The translations under genes were made by a program, and so were the position numbers. The notes under the pieces are model-generated. The model made no database searches. It saw nothing but the letters and a program-made list of their open reading frames with translations, and had not been told where the DNA came from. From contig NZ_JABWDU010000008.1 of assembly GCF_013371465.1 (NCBI RefSeq), forward strand, positions 124,001-188,000: 64,000 nucleotides of DNA, written 5' to 3'. The DNA comes from Ensifer oleiphilus. Its GTDB lineage: Bacteria > Pseudomonadota > Alphaproteobacteria > Rhizobiales > Rhizobiaceae. The first letter of the stretch is position 1. The number at the start of each line of letters is the position of its first letter. This document shows, in pieces, positions 51,882 through 59,431 of the stretch.

Positions 51882-51929
51882 TTCGATTTACGACTGACGA
51901 TTTTCGTATTTCATCAGTCGTAAATCGAA
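51882..51929. promoter_or_regulatory. Perfect 16-bp inverted repeat, likely TetR operator
   Basis: TTCGATTTACGACTGA (51882-51897) and TCAGTCGTAAATCGAA (51914-51929) are exact reverse complements with a 16-base AT-rich spacer. The site lies immediately upstream of the TetR-type gene, in the position of its promoter, and would let two dimers bind side by side or one dimer bind each arm. Confidence 0.8.
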
Positions 51930-52093
51930 ATTCGTCAAACGTCAATGAAGGAGATGCCCTTTTCGCCTCACGAAGTGGTGTTCGAAACCGCAGGTCTTGG
52001 CATGTCGTTGACTCGACACGCCACGGTGGTTACTGCCGAAGCCTTGAGGAGCAACCGCTCGAACCGAATTCCAGCACAAAGGCTTAGCGTTCA

Positions 52094-53062
52094 ATGGCTA
52101 CTGGTCTCATCGCCCTGCTCGACGATATCGCGGCCATCGCCAAAATGGCGGCTGCCTCGCTCGACGACGTCGCCGCGCAGACCGCAAAGGCTGGCGCCAA
52201 GGCGGCGGGTGTGGTCATCGACGACGCGGCTGTGACGCCGCGCTACGTCGTCGGCTTGACGCCTGAACGCGAACTGCCGATCATCGGCCGCATTGCGCTC
52301 GGCTCGCTGAAGAACAAGCTCCTGTTCCTTTTGCCCGGTGCGCTGCTGCTCGGCTATTTCGCCCCTTGGGCGATCACGCCCCTGTTGATGCTGGGCGGCA
52401 TCTACCTGTGCTACGAGGGCGCCGAGAAGCTCTATGGGGTCTTCTTTCCGCACGCGGCCCACGAACACGAAACTGCCGTGCTCGGGCACAAGACCGACCC
52501 GGTCGCGCTTGAAAACGAGAAGGTCGCCGGCGCCGTGCGCACAGATTTCATCCTGTCGGCGGAGATCATGGCGCTCACCCTGTCAACCGTCGCCGATGCC
52601 AGCATCTACATGCAGGGTGCCGTGCTTGCCGCGGTCGGCATTGCCATCACGCTTGCCGTCTATGGCGTCGTCGGCCTGATCGTCAAAGCCGACGATGCCG
52701 GCGTCGCGCTGGCCAAAACCTCCGTTTCAGCGCTGCGGGCCATCGGTCGCGGTCTGGTCATCGGCATGCCGGTCTTTCTGAAATTTCTCGCGGCCATCGG
52801 CACTGCGGCAATGCTCTGGGTCGGGGGCAGCATTCTCGTCCATGGCCTTGCCCAGATGGGATATGCCGGCCCAGAACATATCATCCACGACATTTCCGAA
52901 GTCGTGACCCACGCGGTGGCTTTTGCCCCGGGCCTTGTCGGCTGGATCGCCACGTCCGCGCAACAGGCACTGCTCGCGATCGTCGTCGGTGCCGTGACCA
53001 TTGCCGTCATGGGCAACATCGTCGGCCCGATCTGGAGCCGCCTGAGACCCGCAAGCCACTGA
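52094..53062 (+). CDS. DUF808 family membrane protein
   Basis: A 322-residue DUF808 (YedI-like) protein. It begins MATGLIALLDDIAAIAKMAA and has the family pattern LDDVAAQTAKAGAKAAGVVI, DDAAVTPRYVVGL, PIIGRIALGSLKNKLLFLLP and GGIYLCYEGAEKLYGVFFPH. Several hydrophobic segments in the second half (VLAAVGIAITLAVYGVVGLI, FLAAIGTAAMLWVGGSILVH) indicate an inner-membrane protein. Function is unknown. It is transcribed away from the TetR gene, with its own gap of about 160 bases that holds the TetR operator at one end. Confidence 0.92.
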   Translation: MATGLIALLDDIAAIAKMAAASLDDVAAQTAKAGAKAAGVVIDDAAVTPRYVVGLTPERELPIIGRIALGSLKNKLLFLLPGALLLGYFAPWAITPLLMLGGIYLCYEGAEKLYGVFFPHAAHEHETAVLGHKTDPVALENEKVAGAVRTDFILSAEIMALTLSTVADASIYMQGAVLAAVGIAITLAVYGVVGLIVKADDAGVALAKTSVSALRAIGRGLVIGMPVFLKFLAAIGTAAMLWVGGSILVHGLAQMGYAGPEHIIHDISEVVTHAVAFAPGLVGWIATSAQQALLAIVVGAVTIAVMGNIVGPIWSRLRPASH

Positions 53063-53088
53063 TCGCGCCAGGTGCCAGCGCGTCCAAA

Positions 53089-53111
53089 CTCTGGCCCCGA
53101 ATGGGCCAGAG
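53089..53111. terminator. Hairpin between convergent DUF808 and transpeptidase genes
   Basis: CTCTGGCCC (53089-53097) and GGGCCAGAG (53103-53111) form a perfect 9-bp stem with a 5-base loop in the gap between two convergent genes. There is no strong T-run on either side, so termination efficiency is uncertain. A second palindrome, GACGGTCGACCGTC, follows at 53128-53141. Confidence 0.55.
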
Positions 53112-53161
53112 ACGGTTAAGTTCGCCGGACGGTCGACCGTCGCTGGCGCGCCAAGCCGCAA

Positions 53162-53923
53162 TCAGCTCTTGGCGAGATGCGCTTTCGACGGGTCGGGGAT
53201 GACGACAATCGGGCTGCCGTCGCGGACCTGATCGTGCAGATAGACCACATCCTGATTGAGCATGCGAATACAGCCGGACGAGACGGCCTTGCCGATCGAG
53301 CGCGCTTCGGGGCTCCCATGGATACGGTAAAGCGTATCCTTGCCGTCCTTGTGGATATAGAGCGCCCGTGCGCCGAGCGGGTTCTTCAGGCCCGGCCCCA
53401 TACCGCCGTTCTTGATGCTGTAGGGTTCGAGCTTCGGCTGCCGCGCCACCATTTCGTCCGGCGGCGTCCAGCGCGGCCACTTGCGTTTGTAAGCGACGAC
53501 CGCCCGCCCGGACCAGGCGAAACCCTCTCGACCGACGCCGATGCCGTAGCGCATGGCGCGCTGCCCGGGCAGCACGTGGTAGAGATACTTCGCCGGCGTA
53601 TCGACGATGATCGTGCCGGGGCGCTCCTGCGTCGGATAATCGACTTCCTGGCGCCAGAACTTCGGATCGACCTCGGAGACGTTGACCTCGGGAATGGGAA
53701 ACGGCTCGTTCGGCATCGCTTGATACATTGCCGGAACGCTGCCCTTGACCGGAGGCGGCGGCTCGACCACCACTGGCTTCGGTGTTGGGCGCGCCGTTGC
53801 CGCGCAACCCGACAGCAGGATGGCGGTTGCGCCGACGAAAAGGCTGCGGCGCGTCAGCGTGCCGCCGACGCTCATATGGGTTGTCGCTGACGGCAATGGG
53901 TTCGGCTGGTCTTTATCGGACAT
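53162..53923 (-). CDS. L,D-transpeptidase (YkuD/ErfK type), putative lipoprotein
   Basis: A 253-residue YkuD-fold enzyme. A twin-arginine-like start TLTRRSLFVGATAILLSGC ends in a lipobox with Cys40; a Pro-rich linker follows (PTPKPVVVEPPPPVKGSVPA). The catalytic site is IHGSPEARSIGKAVSSGCIR with His202 and Cys218. Such enzymes make 3-3 cross-links in peptidoglycan or attach proteins to it, in the periplasm. It is divergent from the response regulator gene across a 111-base gap that holds the CTTAAG repeats, so it may belong to that regulon. Confidence 0.93.
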   Translation of the reverse strand: MSDKDQPNPLPSATTHMSVGGTLTRRSLFVGATAILLSGCAATARPTPKPVVVEPPPPVKGSVPAMYQAMPNEPFPIPEVNVSEVDPKFWRQEVDYPTQERPGTIIVDTPAKYLYHVLPGQRAMRYGIGVGREGFAWSGRAVVAYKRKWPRWTPPDEMVARQPKLEPYSIKNGGMGPGLKNPLGARALYIHKDGKDTLYRIHGSPEARSIGKAVSSGCIRMLNQDVVYLHDQVRDGSPIVVIPDPSKAHLAKS

Positions 53924-53972
53924 TCATCGACTCGAAGGGGTTGTTACGATGACCCCCAAAGGAATGCGCTAC

Positions 53973-53989
53973 CTTAAGGCTGCCTTAAG
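53973..53989 (+). promoter_or_regulatory. CTTAAG-N5-CTTAAG box (PmrA/QseB type)
   Basis: CTTAAG at 53973-53978 and 53984-53989 with exactly five bases between is the published consensus layout of PmrA/BasR boxes. It lies 46 bases upstream of the response regulator GTG start, in the divergent gap shared with the L,D-transpeptidase gene. The adjacent response regulator belongs to the same PmrA/QseB branch, so autoregulation is likely. Confidence 0.7.
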
Positions 53990-54034
53990 GGACGTGCTAA
54001 ACAACCCTGGCCGATTATGTCGTGGAGATCTTGA

Positions 54035-54697
54035 GTGCGGGTACTGATTGTCGAAGACGATGACATTTTGCGGGATGGGCTGAAGGTCGGGCTGGCGCTT
54101 GCCGGTTTCACCACCGATGCCGTCGCCACCCGCGAGAGTGCCGAAGCAGCACTTGCGGCAGGCAGCTTCGACGCTGTCGTCCTTGATCTCATGCTGCCTG
54201 ATGGTTCCGGCACCGACGTCCTGAAAAAGCTGCGCGATGCGCGCAACGACACGCCCGTGCTTTTGCTGACGGCCCGCGACACGGTCGCCGATCGCGTCAG
54301 CGGGCTCGACATGGGCGCAGACGACTATCTCGGCAAGCCCTTCGATCTCGATGAGGTGGCCGCACGGCTGCGCGCGCTCGCGCGCCGCTCCGCCGGCCGC
54401 TCGACCGCCCTTATCGAATGGGCGACGATCCGGCTTGATCCGGCCCGGCAATCGGTGGAGAAGGCCGGCACCCCGGTGCGGCTTTCGCGCCGGGAATACG
54501 CGGTCCTGCATGCGTTGATGTCGCAACCCGGCGCGATCTTTTCCAAGGCGACGCTGGAGGACAAGCTCTACGGCTGGCAGGAAGAGGTCGAAAGCAACGC
54601 CGTCGAGGTGCATATCCATCACCTGCGCAACAAGCTCGGCCCCGGCCTGATCGAAACCGTCAGAGGCATCGGCTACCGTCTCGGCGGCGACAGCTGA
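54035..54697 (+). CDS. OmpR-family response regulator, QseB/PmrA-like
   Basis: A 220-residue response regulator from a GTG start behind GGAG. The receiver has the acidic pair EDDD (7-10), Asp51 in VVLDLMLPDG and Lys in GKPFDLDE. The winged-helix effector ends EVESNAVEVHIHHLRNKLGP and VRGIGYRLGG, the signature of the QseB/PmrA subgroup. Its gene is coupled to the sensor kinase gene by a one-base TGATG overlap. It should bind the CTTAAG repeat pair upstream. Confidence 0.93.
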   Translation: MRVLIVEDDDILRDGLKVGLALAGFTTDAVATRESAEAALAAGSFDAVVLDLMLPDGSGTDVLKKLRDARNDTPVLLLTARDTVADRVSGLDMGADDYLGKPFDLDEVAARLRALARRSAGRSTALIEWATIRLDPARQSVEKAGTPVRLSRREYAVLHALMSQPGAIFSKATLEDKLYGWQEEVESNAVEVHIHHLRNKLGPGLIETVRGIGYRLGGDS

Positions 54698-56052
54698 TGC
54701 GATCGATCCGCGCCCGCCTCTTCTTCATCCTGCTCGTCACCACCGGGCTCATGTGGTTGTCAGCCACTCTCTGGATCTTCTTCAGCACCCGCGCCGAGGT
54801 CGAACAGGTGCTCGACGCCCGGCTGATGGAAGCGGCGAAGATGGTGAGTTCGCTCGTGGTCAACCAGGAAATCGACCCGGACAGGCCGGCGCAGACGAAG
54901 GCGAAGATACCGGTGCTCGACCATCCGCATTACGACCGCCAACTCTCCTGCCAGATCTGGTCGCTGGACGGCACACTGATCGGCAAGTCGGAAAGCGCAC
55001 CGGACACGACCCTGTCGGCGCATGCGACCGGCCTTTCCGAAACGGTGATCAATGGCGAGACATGGCGGGTCTACGCGGTCGAAAACGCCGAGCTTGGTGT
55101 GCGCGTGCTCGTCGGCGACAACCTTCGTATTCGCGACAGGCTGGTCAACGACGTCGTAAAGGGCCTGCTCTTTCCGGCCCTCCTGATCATACCGCTGCTT
55201 GCGACGCTCATCTGGCTAAGCGTCGGGCGTGGACTGGCGCCGCTCAGAAAGCTGGCAGGCGATCTTTCCGCGCGCGATGCTTCGGACCTGCACCCCATCA
55301 AGGAAACAGCGACGCCGAGCGAGATCAGCCCGGTGCTTGGCGCACTCAACGGTCTCTTCGGCCGCGTCGCCGGCGCGCGTCAGCGCGAACAGAATTTTAT
55401 CGCCTTTGCCGCCCATGAGCTCAGAACGCCGCTTGCCGGGCTGAAGACCCAGGCCCAGGTGGCGCTTGCCAGCAACGATGCCGAAATCCGCGAAAAGGCG
55501 CTTGGCCAAATCGTCGCCGGCGTCGACCGAACGGGACGGCTTGTCCGGCAATTGCTCGACATCGCCTCGGTCGAAGCGTCGGTAGCGACGCGAGCAACGG
55601 GCGACGTCAATCCGGGCGAGATGCTGATTTCGCTCCGGAACGAACTGCTCGGCCACACCGGCAGCGCGGCCACAGTCGCAATCGATCCCTGCCTCGTCCA
55701 TCTGCGGGTGAGCATCAATGCGGATCTGCTGCGGCTTGCCGCGCGCAATCTGATGGAAAACGCACTGCATCATTCGCCGGCCGGCGGTGCGATCCATTGC
55801 TCGCTGGAAACCGATGAGGGCACCGTGGCGATCACGATCAATGATGACGGCCCCGGCATCCCGGCGGAAGAAATGCCGCACGTCACTGAGCGCTTCTTCC
55901 GCGGCCGCTTCAAGGCGGCAATCGGCAGCGGTCTCGGTCTCAGCATCGCCGAACTCGCACTCGATCACGCCGGCGCGACGTTGGAACTGCAAAATCGGGT
56001 TACAGGCGGGCTATCCGCCAGGATCGTCCTGCCCGTTGGCCTCATCGCATGA
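54697..56052 (+). CDS. Sensor histidine kinase, QseC/PmrB-like
   Basis: A 451-residue membrane sensor kinase. First helix LFFILLVTTGLMWLSATLWI (about 9-28), a periplasmic sensor region, second helix LLFPALLIIPLLATLIWLSV (about 152-171), then a HAMP-like segment. The phosphoacceptor box is FAAHELRTPLAGLKTQAQVA with His240. ATP-binding motifs are RNLMENALHH (N box), INDDGPGIP (G1) and GSGLGLSIAE (G2). The truncated QseC-like periplasmic domain and the partner identity suggest sensing of cations or envelope stress; the signal is unknown. Confidence 0.93.
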   Translation: MRSIRARLFFILLVTTGLMWLSATLWIFFSTRAEVEQVLDARLMEAAKMVSSLVVNQEIDPDRPAQTKAKIPVLDHPHYDRQLSCQIWSLDGTLIGKSESAPDTTLSAHATGLSETVINGETWRVYAVENAELGVRVLVGDNLRIRDRLVNDVVKGLLFPALLIIPLLATLIWLSVGRGLAPLRKLAGDLSARDASDLHPIKETATPSEISPVLGALNGLFGRVAGARQREQNFIAFAAHELRTPLAGLKTQAQVALASNDAEIREKALGQIVAGVDRTGRLVRQLLDIASVEASVATRATGDVNPGEMLISLRNELLGHTGSAATVAIDPCLVHLRVSINADLLRLAARNLMENALHHSPAGGAIHCSLETDEGTVAITINDDGPGIPAEEMPHVTERFFRGRFKAAIGSGLGLSIAELALDHAGATLELQNRVTGGLSARIVLPVGLIA

Positions 56053-56268
56053 GCTGACGTGACGCCGAATCATTGCAACAGCGCTGGGCCGACGCCATCG
56101 CGCCGCGCGACCAGCCAGGTTCAGATACCTTTATATCCACCCTCTTAACGTGTATCGAAGCGCTGCGACCGCGGACGGCTTTCGCCGGGTTCCGGAGCGA
56201 CGCGGTTGCCCCGCACTCGGCTGGTCACCCGGGCGAGAAGGTGGGAAAACTCTGACTTTGGCTTTCGA

Positions 56269-57048
56269 ATGACGGCATCTCTTCGCTACACCGAACTCCC
56301 CGCACTTGCCGACCATGAGAGCGGGTTCGAGGCCGTCTGGGTTTCGACCAGCGATCGCAACGGGACGTACCGTGTCTTGCCGGACGGGCGTTGCGACATC
56401 ATCCTGCGGTTTGACGCACGGCTGACGCCGCTCAAGGCCATCACGGTTGTGGTGACGGGACCGACGACACGGTTCTACGACGTTGCGCTGGAGCCGGGCA
56501 TGGGATTTGTCGGTATTCGCATGCGCCCCGGCTTCTTCGAGAGAATTCTTGGATTTGCTCCTGCAACATTGGCTGATGACAACCTTGTTGGCGACGACGC
56601 GTTCGCTGCTCTGCCCGTTTTGAAGGACCTCTGCAGCCCAGCCCTCAACCATGCCGAACTGGCCGCACGTCTGACTGCCTTCGTCCGTCAGCGCAGCATT
56701 GGCAGCCGCCTCGAGCCCGCACCGATTAGTGCGAGCGTGATCAGCGCCTTCCATGCGGCCGGCGGTCGTCTCCGCGTCGGGGACGTCGCTGCCATGCACA
56801 AGATCAGCGAACGCACTGTCCAGCGTATCTTCCTCAAGGCGATCGGTTTGAAGCCGAAGGCTTTTGCGGCCATCCTGCAGTTCCACCGCGCCCTGCGCCT
56901 CCTTCGGGACCACCGGCTGAGCCCGACCGAGGCAGCGCTGGAGGCCGGCTACGCCGATCAGGCGCACATGAACCGCGCCTTTCGCCGAATGGGCGGCTTC
57001 TCACCGGCCCGTCTCCCCGACGTCACGCTCGTTACACTCGGCGAGTAA
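56269..57048 (+). CDS. AraC family regulator with N-terminal DUF6597-like domain
   Basis: A 259-residue protein from MTASLRYTELPALADHESGF. Residues about 1-120 match the DUF6597-type sensor domain (VLPDGRCDIILRFDAR, VVVTGPTTRFYDVAL, GIRMRPGFF). The C-terminal AraC helix-turn-helix pair includes VGDVAAMHKISERTVQRIFL and PTEAALEAGYADQAHMNRAF. The family often regulates small-molecule detoxification genes next to it. Here two VOC proteins and a DUF1801 protein follow on the same strand. A longer frame from 56206 is possible but less likely. Confidence 0.85.
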   Translation: MTASLRYTELPALADHESGFEAVWVSTSDRNGTYRVLPDGRCDIILRFDARLTPLKAITVVVTGPTTRFYDVALEPGMGFVGIRMRPGFFERILGFAPATLADDNLVGDDAFAALPVLKDLCSPALNHAELAARLTAFVRQRSIGSRLEPAPISASVISAFHAAGGRLRVGDVAAMHKISERTVQRIFLKAIGLKPKAFAAILQFHRALRLLRDHRLSPTEAALEAGYADQAHMNRAFRRMGGFSPARLPDVTLVTLGE

Positions 57049-57142
57049 TGTCCGATTTGTTCAAGATTGCGCCGCCGACAACAGCTATCTAGACCGACGA
57101 AAGCGCGCAGTAGACAACACGCGAAACCATGCAGAACAGGAC

Positions 57143-57538
57143 GTGACGGCAACCCTTGGCTATTCCATTCTTTACGTTGCCGATGTGGTGGCGACCGTTT
57201 CCTTCTACGAGGCCGCCTTCGGTCTCAAGCGCAAGTTCGTCCACGAAAGCAATCTCTATGCCGAAATGGAGACGGGCCAGACGACGCTTGCCTTTGCCGG
57301 CGAAGCGATGGCCGAGATGAACGGCTTTGCCATCCGCGCCAACCGCAGGACCGATCTGGCGGCGGGATTCGAGCTGGTTCTGATCTTCGCCGATCCTCAT
57401 GAGGCCTATCGCAATGCCGTCGCTGCGGGTGCGAGCCCCTTGAAGCCGCCAGAGGAAAAGCCCTGGGGCCAGATCGTCGGCTATGTCCGCGACATCAATG
57501 GCTGCCTGGTCGAGATCGCCTCGGTCATGCCCTCCTGA
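57143..57538 (+). CDS. VOC (glyoxalase/bleomycin resistance) family protein, first copy
   Basis: A 131-residue VOC protein from a GTG start preceded by ACAGGA. It has YSILYVADVVATVSFYEAAF, LAFAGEAMAEMN and the C-terminal PWGQIVGYVRDINGCLVEIA pattern, giving the paired beta-alpha-beta-beta-beta units that bind a metal. Members include glyoxalases, dioxygenases and antibiotic-binding proteins; the substrate is unknown. It is the first of three small genes after the AraC regulator. Confidence 0.85.
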   Translation: MTATLGYSILYVADVVATVSFYEAAFGLKRKFVHESNLYAEMETGQTTLAFAGEAMAEMNGFAIRANRRTDLAAGFELVLIFADPHEAYRNAVAAGASPLKPPEEKPWGQIVGYVRDINGCLVEIASVMPS

Positions 57539-57591
57539 GCCGTTTGCTGAAATGCAGACGCTTCATGAGCCACGCCGAATTGGAGAAACGA

Positions 57592-57984
57592 ATGCGACCC
57601 ATGACCGCCTCCCCCTGCATCACCACGCAGCGGATCGACAAAACAAGAGACTTCTACACAAACCACCTCGGCGCAAAGGTTGTCTTTGATTGCGGCTGGT
57701 ACATCAGTCTTGAATTCGAGGGCGGGCAATCGCTGCAGTTCATGGAGCCGCAGGCGGGGCAGGCTTTGTGCAACCCTGCCGGCCTGACCTACAATTTTTG
57801 CGTTTCCGATGTCGACGCGGACTACGCTCAGATCACCGCATCGAGCCTGGAACCGAGTGCTGCGATCGAAGATCATCCGTGGGGCGACCGCGGCTTTGCG
57901 ATCAAGGATCCGAACGGCATCATCCTTTACATCTATTCCGACCGGGAACCGGCGCCGGAATTCAAGCCGTTTTTCAAGGCGTAA
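57592..57984 (+). CDS. VOC (glyoxalase) family protein, second copy
   Basis: A 130-residue VOC protein from MRPMTASPCITTQRIDKTRD, with GGAGAAACG directly upstream deciding the start. Motifs are DFYTNHLGAKVVFDCGWYIS, GQSLQFMEP and DHPWGDRGFAIKDPNGIILY, which carries the metal-site glutamate-type end strand. It is not a close copy of the preceding VOC gene. Spacing of 53 bases to that gene and 7 bases to the next suggests one transcript. Confidence 0.87.
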   Translation: MRPMTASPCITTQRIDKTRDFYTNHLGAKVVFDCGWYISLEFEGGQSLQFMEPQAGQALCNPAGLTYNFCVSDVDADYAQITASSLEPSAAIEDHPWGDRGFAIKDPNGIILYIYSDREPAPEFKPFFKA

Positions 57985-57991
57985 ACCAAGC

Positions 57992-58345
57992 ATGATGGAA
58001 AAGCGTGTCGAAGCGTTTCTGGCCGATATCCGCGACCGTGGCGATAATCAGTTCGCGATCGTTTCAGCGCTGCGCGAGATCGTGCTGGCATCCGGGTCCG
58101 ATATTTCGGAAGAGATCAAATATGGCGGCCTGCTGTTTTCGGCCGCGCGGCCGTTCTGCGGCATCTTTCCCTATTCCGCGCATGTCACTCTGGAGTTCAG
58201 CGAAGGCGCCGCACTGCCCGACGCCCATCGCGTGCTGATCGGTAAAGGCAAGGGGCGTCGGCACATCAAGATGCAATCCGTCTCCGACATCGCAGAAAAG
58301 CAAGTCGCAACCTATGTCGACCTGGCTTTCGACGCCGCCCGCTGA
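57992..58345 (+). CDS. DUF1801 family protein
   Basis: A 117-residue protein from MMEKRVEAFLADIRDRGDNQ, seven bases after the VOC gene. It shows the DUF1801 pattern REIVLASGSDISEEIKYGGL, LFSAARPFCGIFPYSAHVTL and VLIGKGKGRRHIKMQSVSDI. The family is a small YdhG/YjdI-like fold of unknown function, often near VOC proteins. An upstream extension of the frame overlaps the VOC gene and is rejected. Confidence 0.87.
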   Translation: MMEKRVEAFLADIRDRGDNQFAIVSALREIVLASGSDISEEIKYGGLLFSAARPFCGIFPYSAHVTLEFSEGAALPDAHRVLIGKGKGRRHIKMQSVSDIAEKQVATYVDLAFDAAR

Positions 58346-58363
58346 TTAGGATGGGGCGGCACG

Positions 58364-59323
58364 TCAGCGCCCCACCGCGCTCGGCATACTGACCTTCTCG
58401 ACATAATAACGCGGGATGCCTGTGCGCTCGCGATCGCGATAAAAGTCGATGCAGAATTCGACGAAAGCCTTGAAGCGCTTCGACACGTGCCGCCGGCGCG
58501 AATAGATGAGGTTGATCGCCGTTTTCGGCGAGCGCCACTCCGCCAGCACCGGCTGAAGCAATCCCGCCTGTCGCTCCGTTTCCACGAAGAATTCCGGCAG
58601 GTAGGCGATCCCCTCACCGGCAACCGCGAAGTATTTGATCGTCCAGTAATCGTTGGTCGTGCAGGTGGCCGTCGGCAGCAGATCGATCTCTGTGTCGCCA
58701 TCCCTTGTCAGATACCAGGACTGCAGCCGCGTCGGCTGGCGAAAGACGAGGCCGCGGTGACCGGCGAGCTCGTCGGGCGTCGACGGCTGGCCATGCCGGG
58801 CAATATAGTCGGCGCTGGCAAACAGGCCGTAGGACGAGACCGAGAGCCGCCGACTGATGTAGTCGACATCAGAAGGCTCGCCCCAGTGGAAAATGCCGTC
58901 GAGCGCCTGTTCGGTGACATCGGAGAACGGCTGCCGCGAGCTCAGGAAAACGACGTCGAGATTGACCTGCGGATATTGTTGCCGAAACGCATAGAGCAGT
59001 TCGGATGTGATCGTCGTGCCGAACTCGCCGGTCGAGCCGACGCGCAGGGTGCCCGCCACCTCCTGGCGCATCTCGGCCATTGCCGTCGCCGCATCCTCGC
59101 AGTTCGACTGGATCAGGCGGGCATAGCGCAGGAACTCGGCGCCAGCGTCGGTCACATGCAGTTGATGCCCCTCGCGCACGAAGAGTTCGATCCCGAACTC
59201 ATCCTCCAACTGGCGGATCTTGTGGCTGAGGGTCGATTTCGGTAGTCGATGCAGGCGCGAAGCCGCTGAAATCGAACGGGAATCGGCAACTTTTACGAAG
59301 CAGTCGAGAAGCGAGAGATCCAT
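58364..59323 (-). CDS. LysR family transcriptional regulator
   Basis: A 319-residue LysR-type regulator from MDLSLLDCFVKVADSRSISA. The winged helix-turn-helix covers about 1-60 (SAASRLHRLPKSTLSHKIRQ), followed by the periplasmic-binding-like effector domain (GTLRVGSTGEFGTTITSELL, NLDVVFLSSRQPFSDV). It is divergent from the adenine deaminase gene with a 108-base gap, so it is the likely regulator of the purine cluster. An in-frame ATG at 59377 would extend past the promoter and was not used. Confidence 0.9.
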   Translation of the reverse strand: MDLSLLDCFVKVADSRSISAASRLHRLPKSTLSHKIRQLEDEFGIELFVREGHQLHVTDAGAEFLRYARLIQSNCEDAATAMAEMRQEVAGTLRVGSTGEFGTTITSELLYAFRQQYPQVNLDVVFLSSRQPFSDVTEQALDGIFHWGEPSDVDYISRRLSVSSYGLFASADYIARHGQPSTPDELAGHRGLVFRQPTRLQSWYLTRDGDTEIDLLPTATCTTNDYWTIKYFAVAGEGIAYLPEFFVETERQAGLLQPVLAEWRSPKTAINLIYSRRRHVSKRFKAFVEFCIDFYRDRERTGIPRYYVEKVSMPSAVGR

Positions 59324-59431
59324 GTTTCGTCCAAAATATTGGATGATATGTCCGAGAAATACGCCATTTCGGCCCATTGTACAAACGAAACCAAACTGGG
59401 AAACTTCATCAACGCTAAGGGAGTGGTTTCA

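Noticed and set aside
52078-52088. AAAGGCTTAGC identical to part of the polymerase promoter element
   Set aside because: It lies right before the DUF808 start where AAGG probably serves as ribosome site; it has no second TTAG box. Recorded because it shows the short core can occur by chance.
57809-57991. Longer start for the DUF1801 protein
   Set aside because: The extension runs through the VOC gene in another frame and has no DUF1801 character.
59324-59431. Purine riboswitch before the adenine deaminase gene
   Set aside because: The 108-base gap lacks the conserved paired loops of known purine riboswitches; a divergent LysR regulator explains control.
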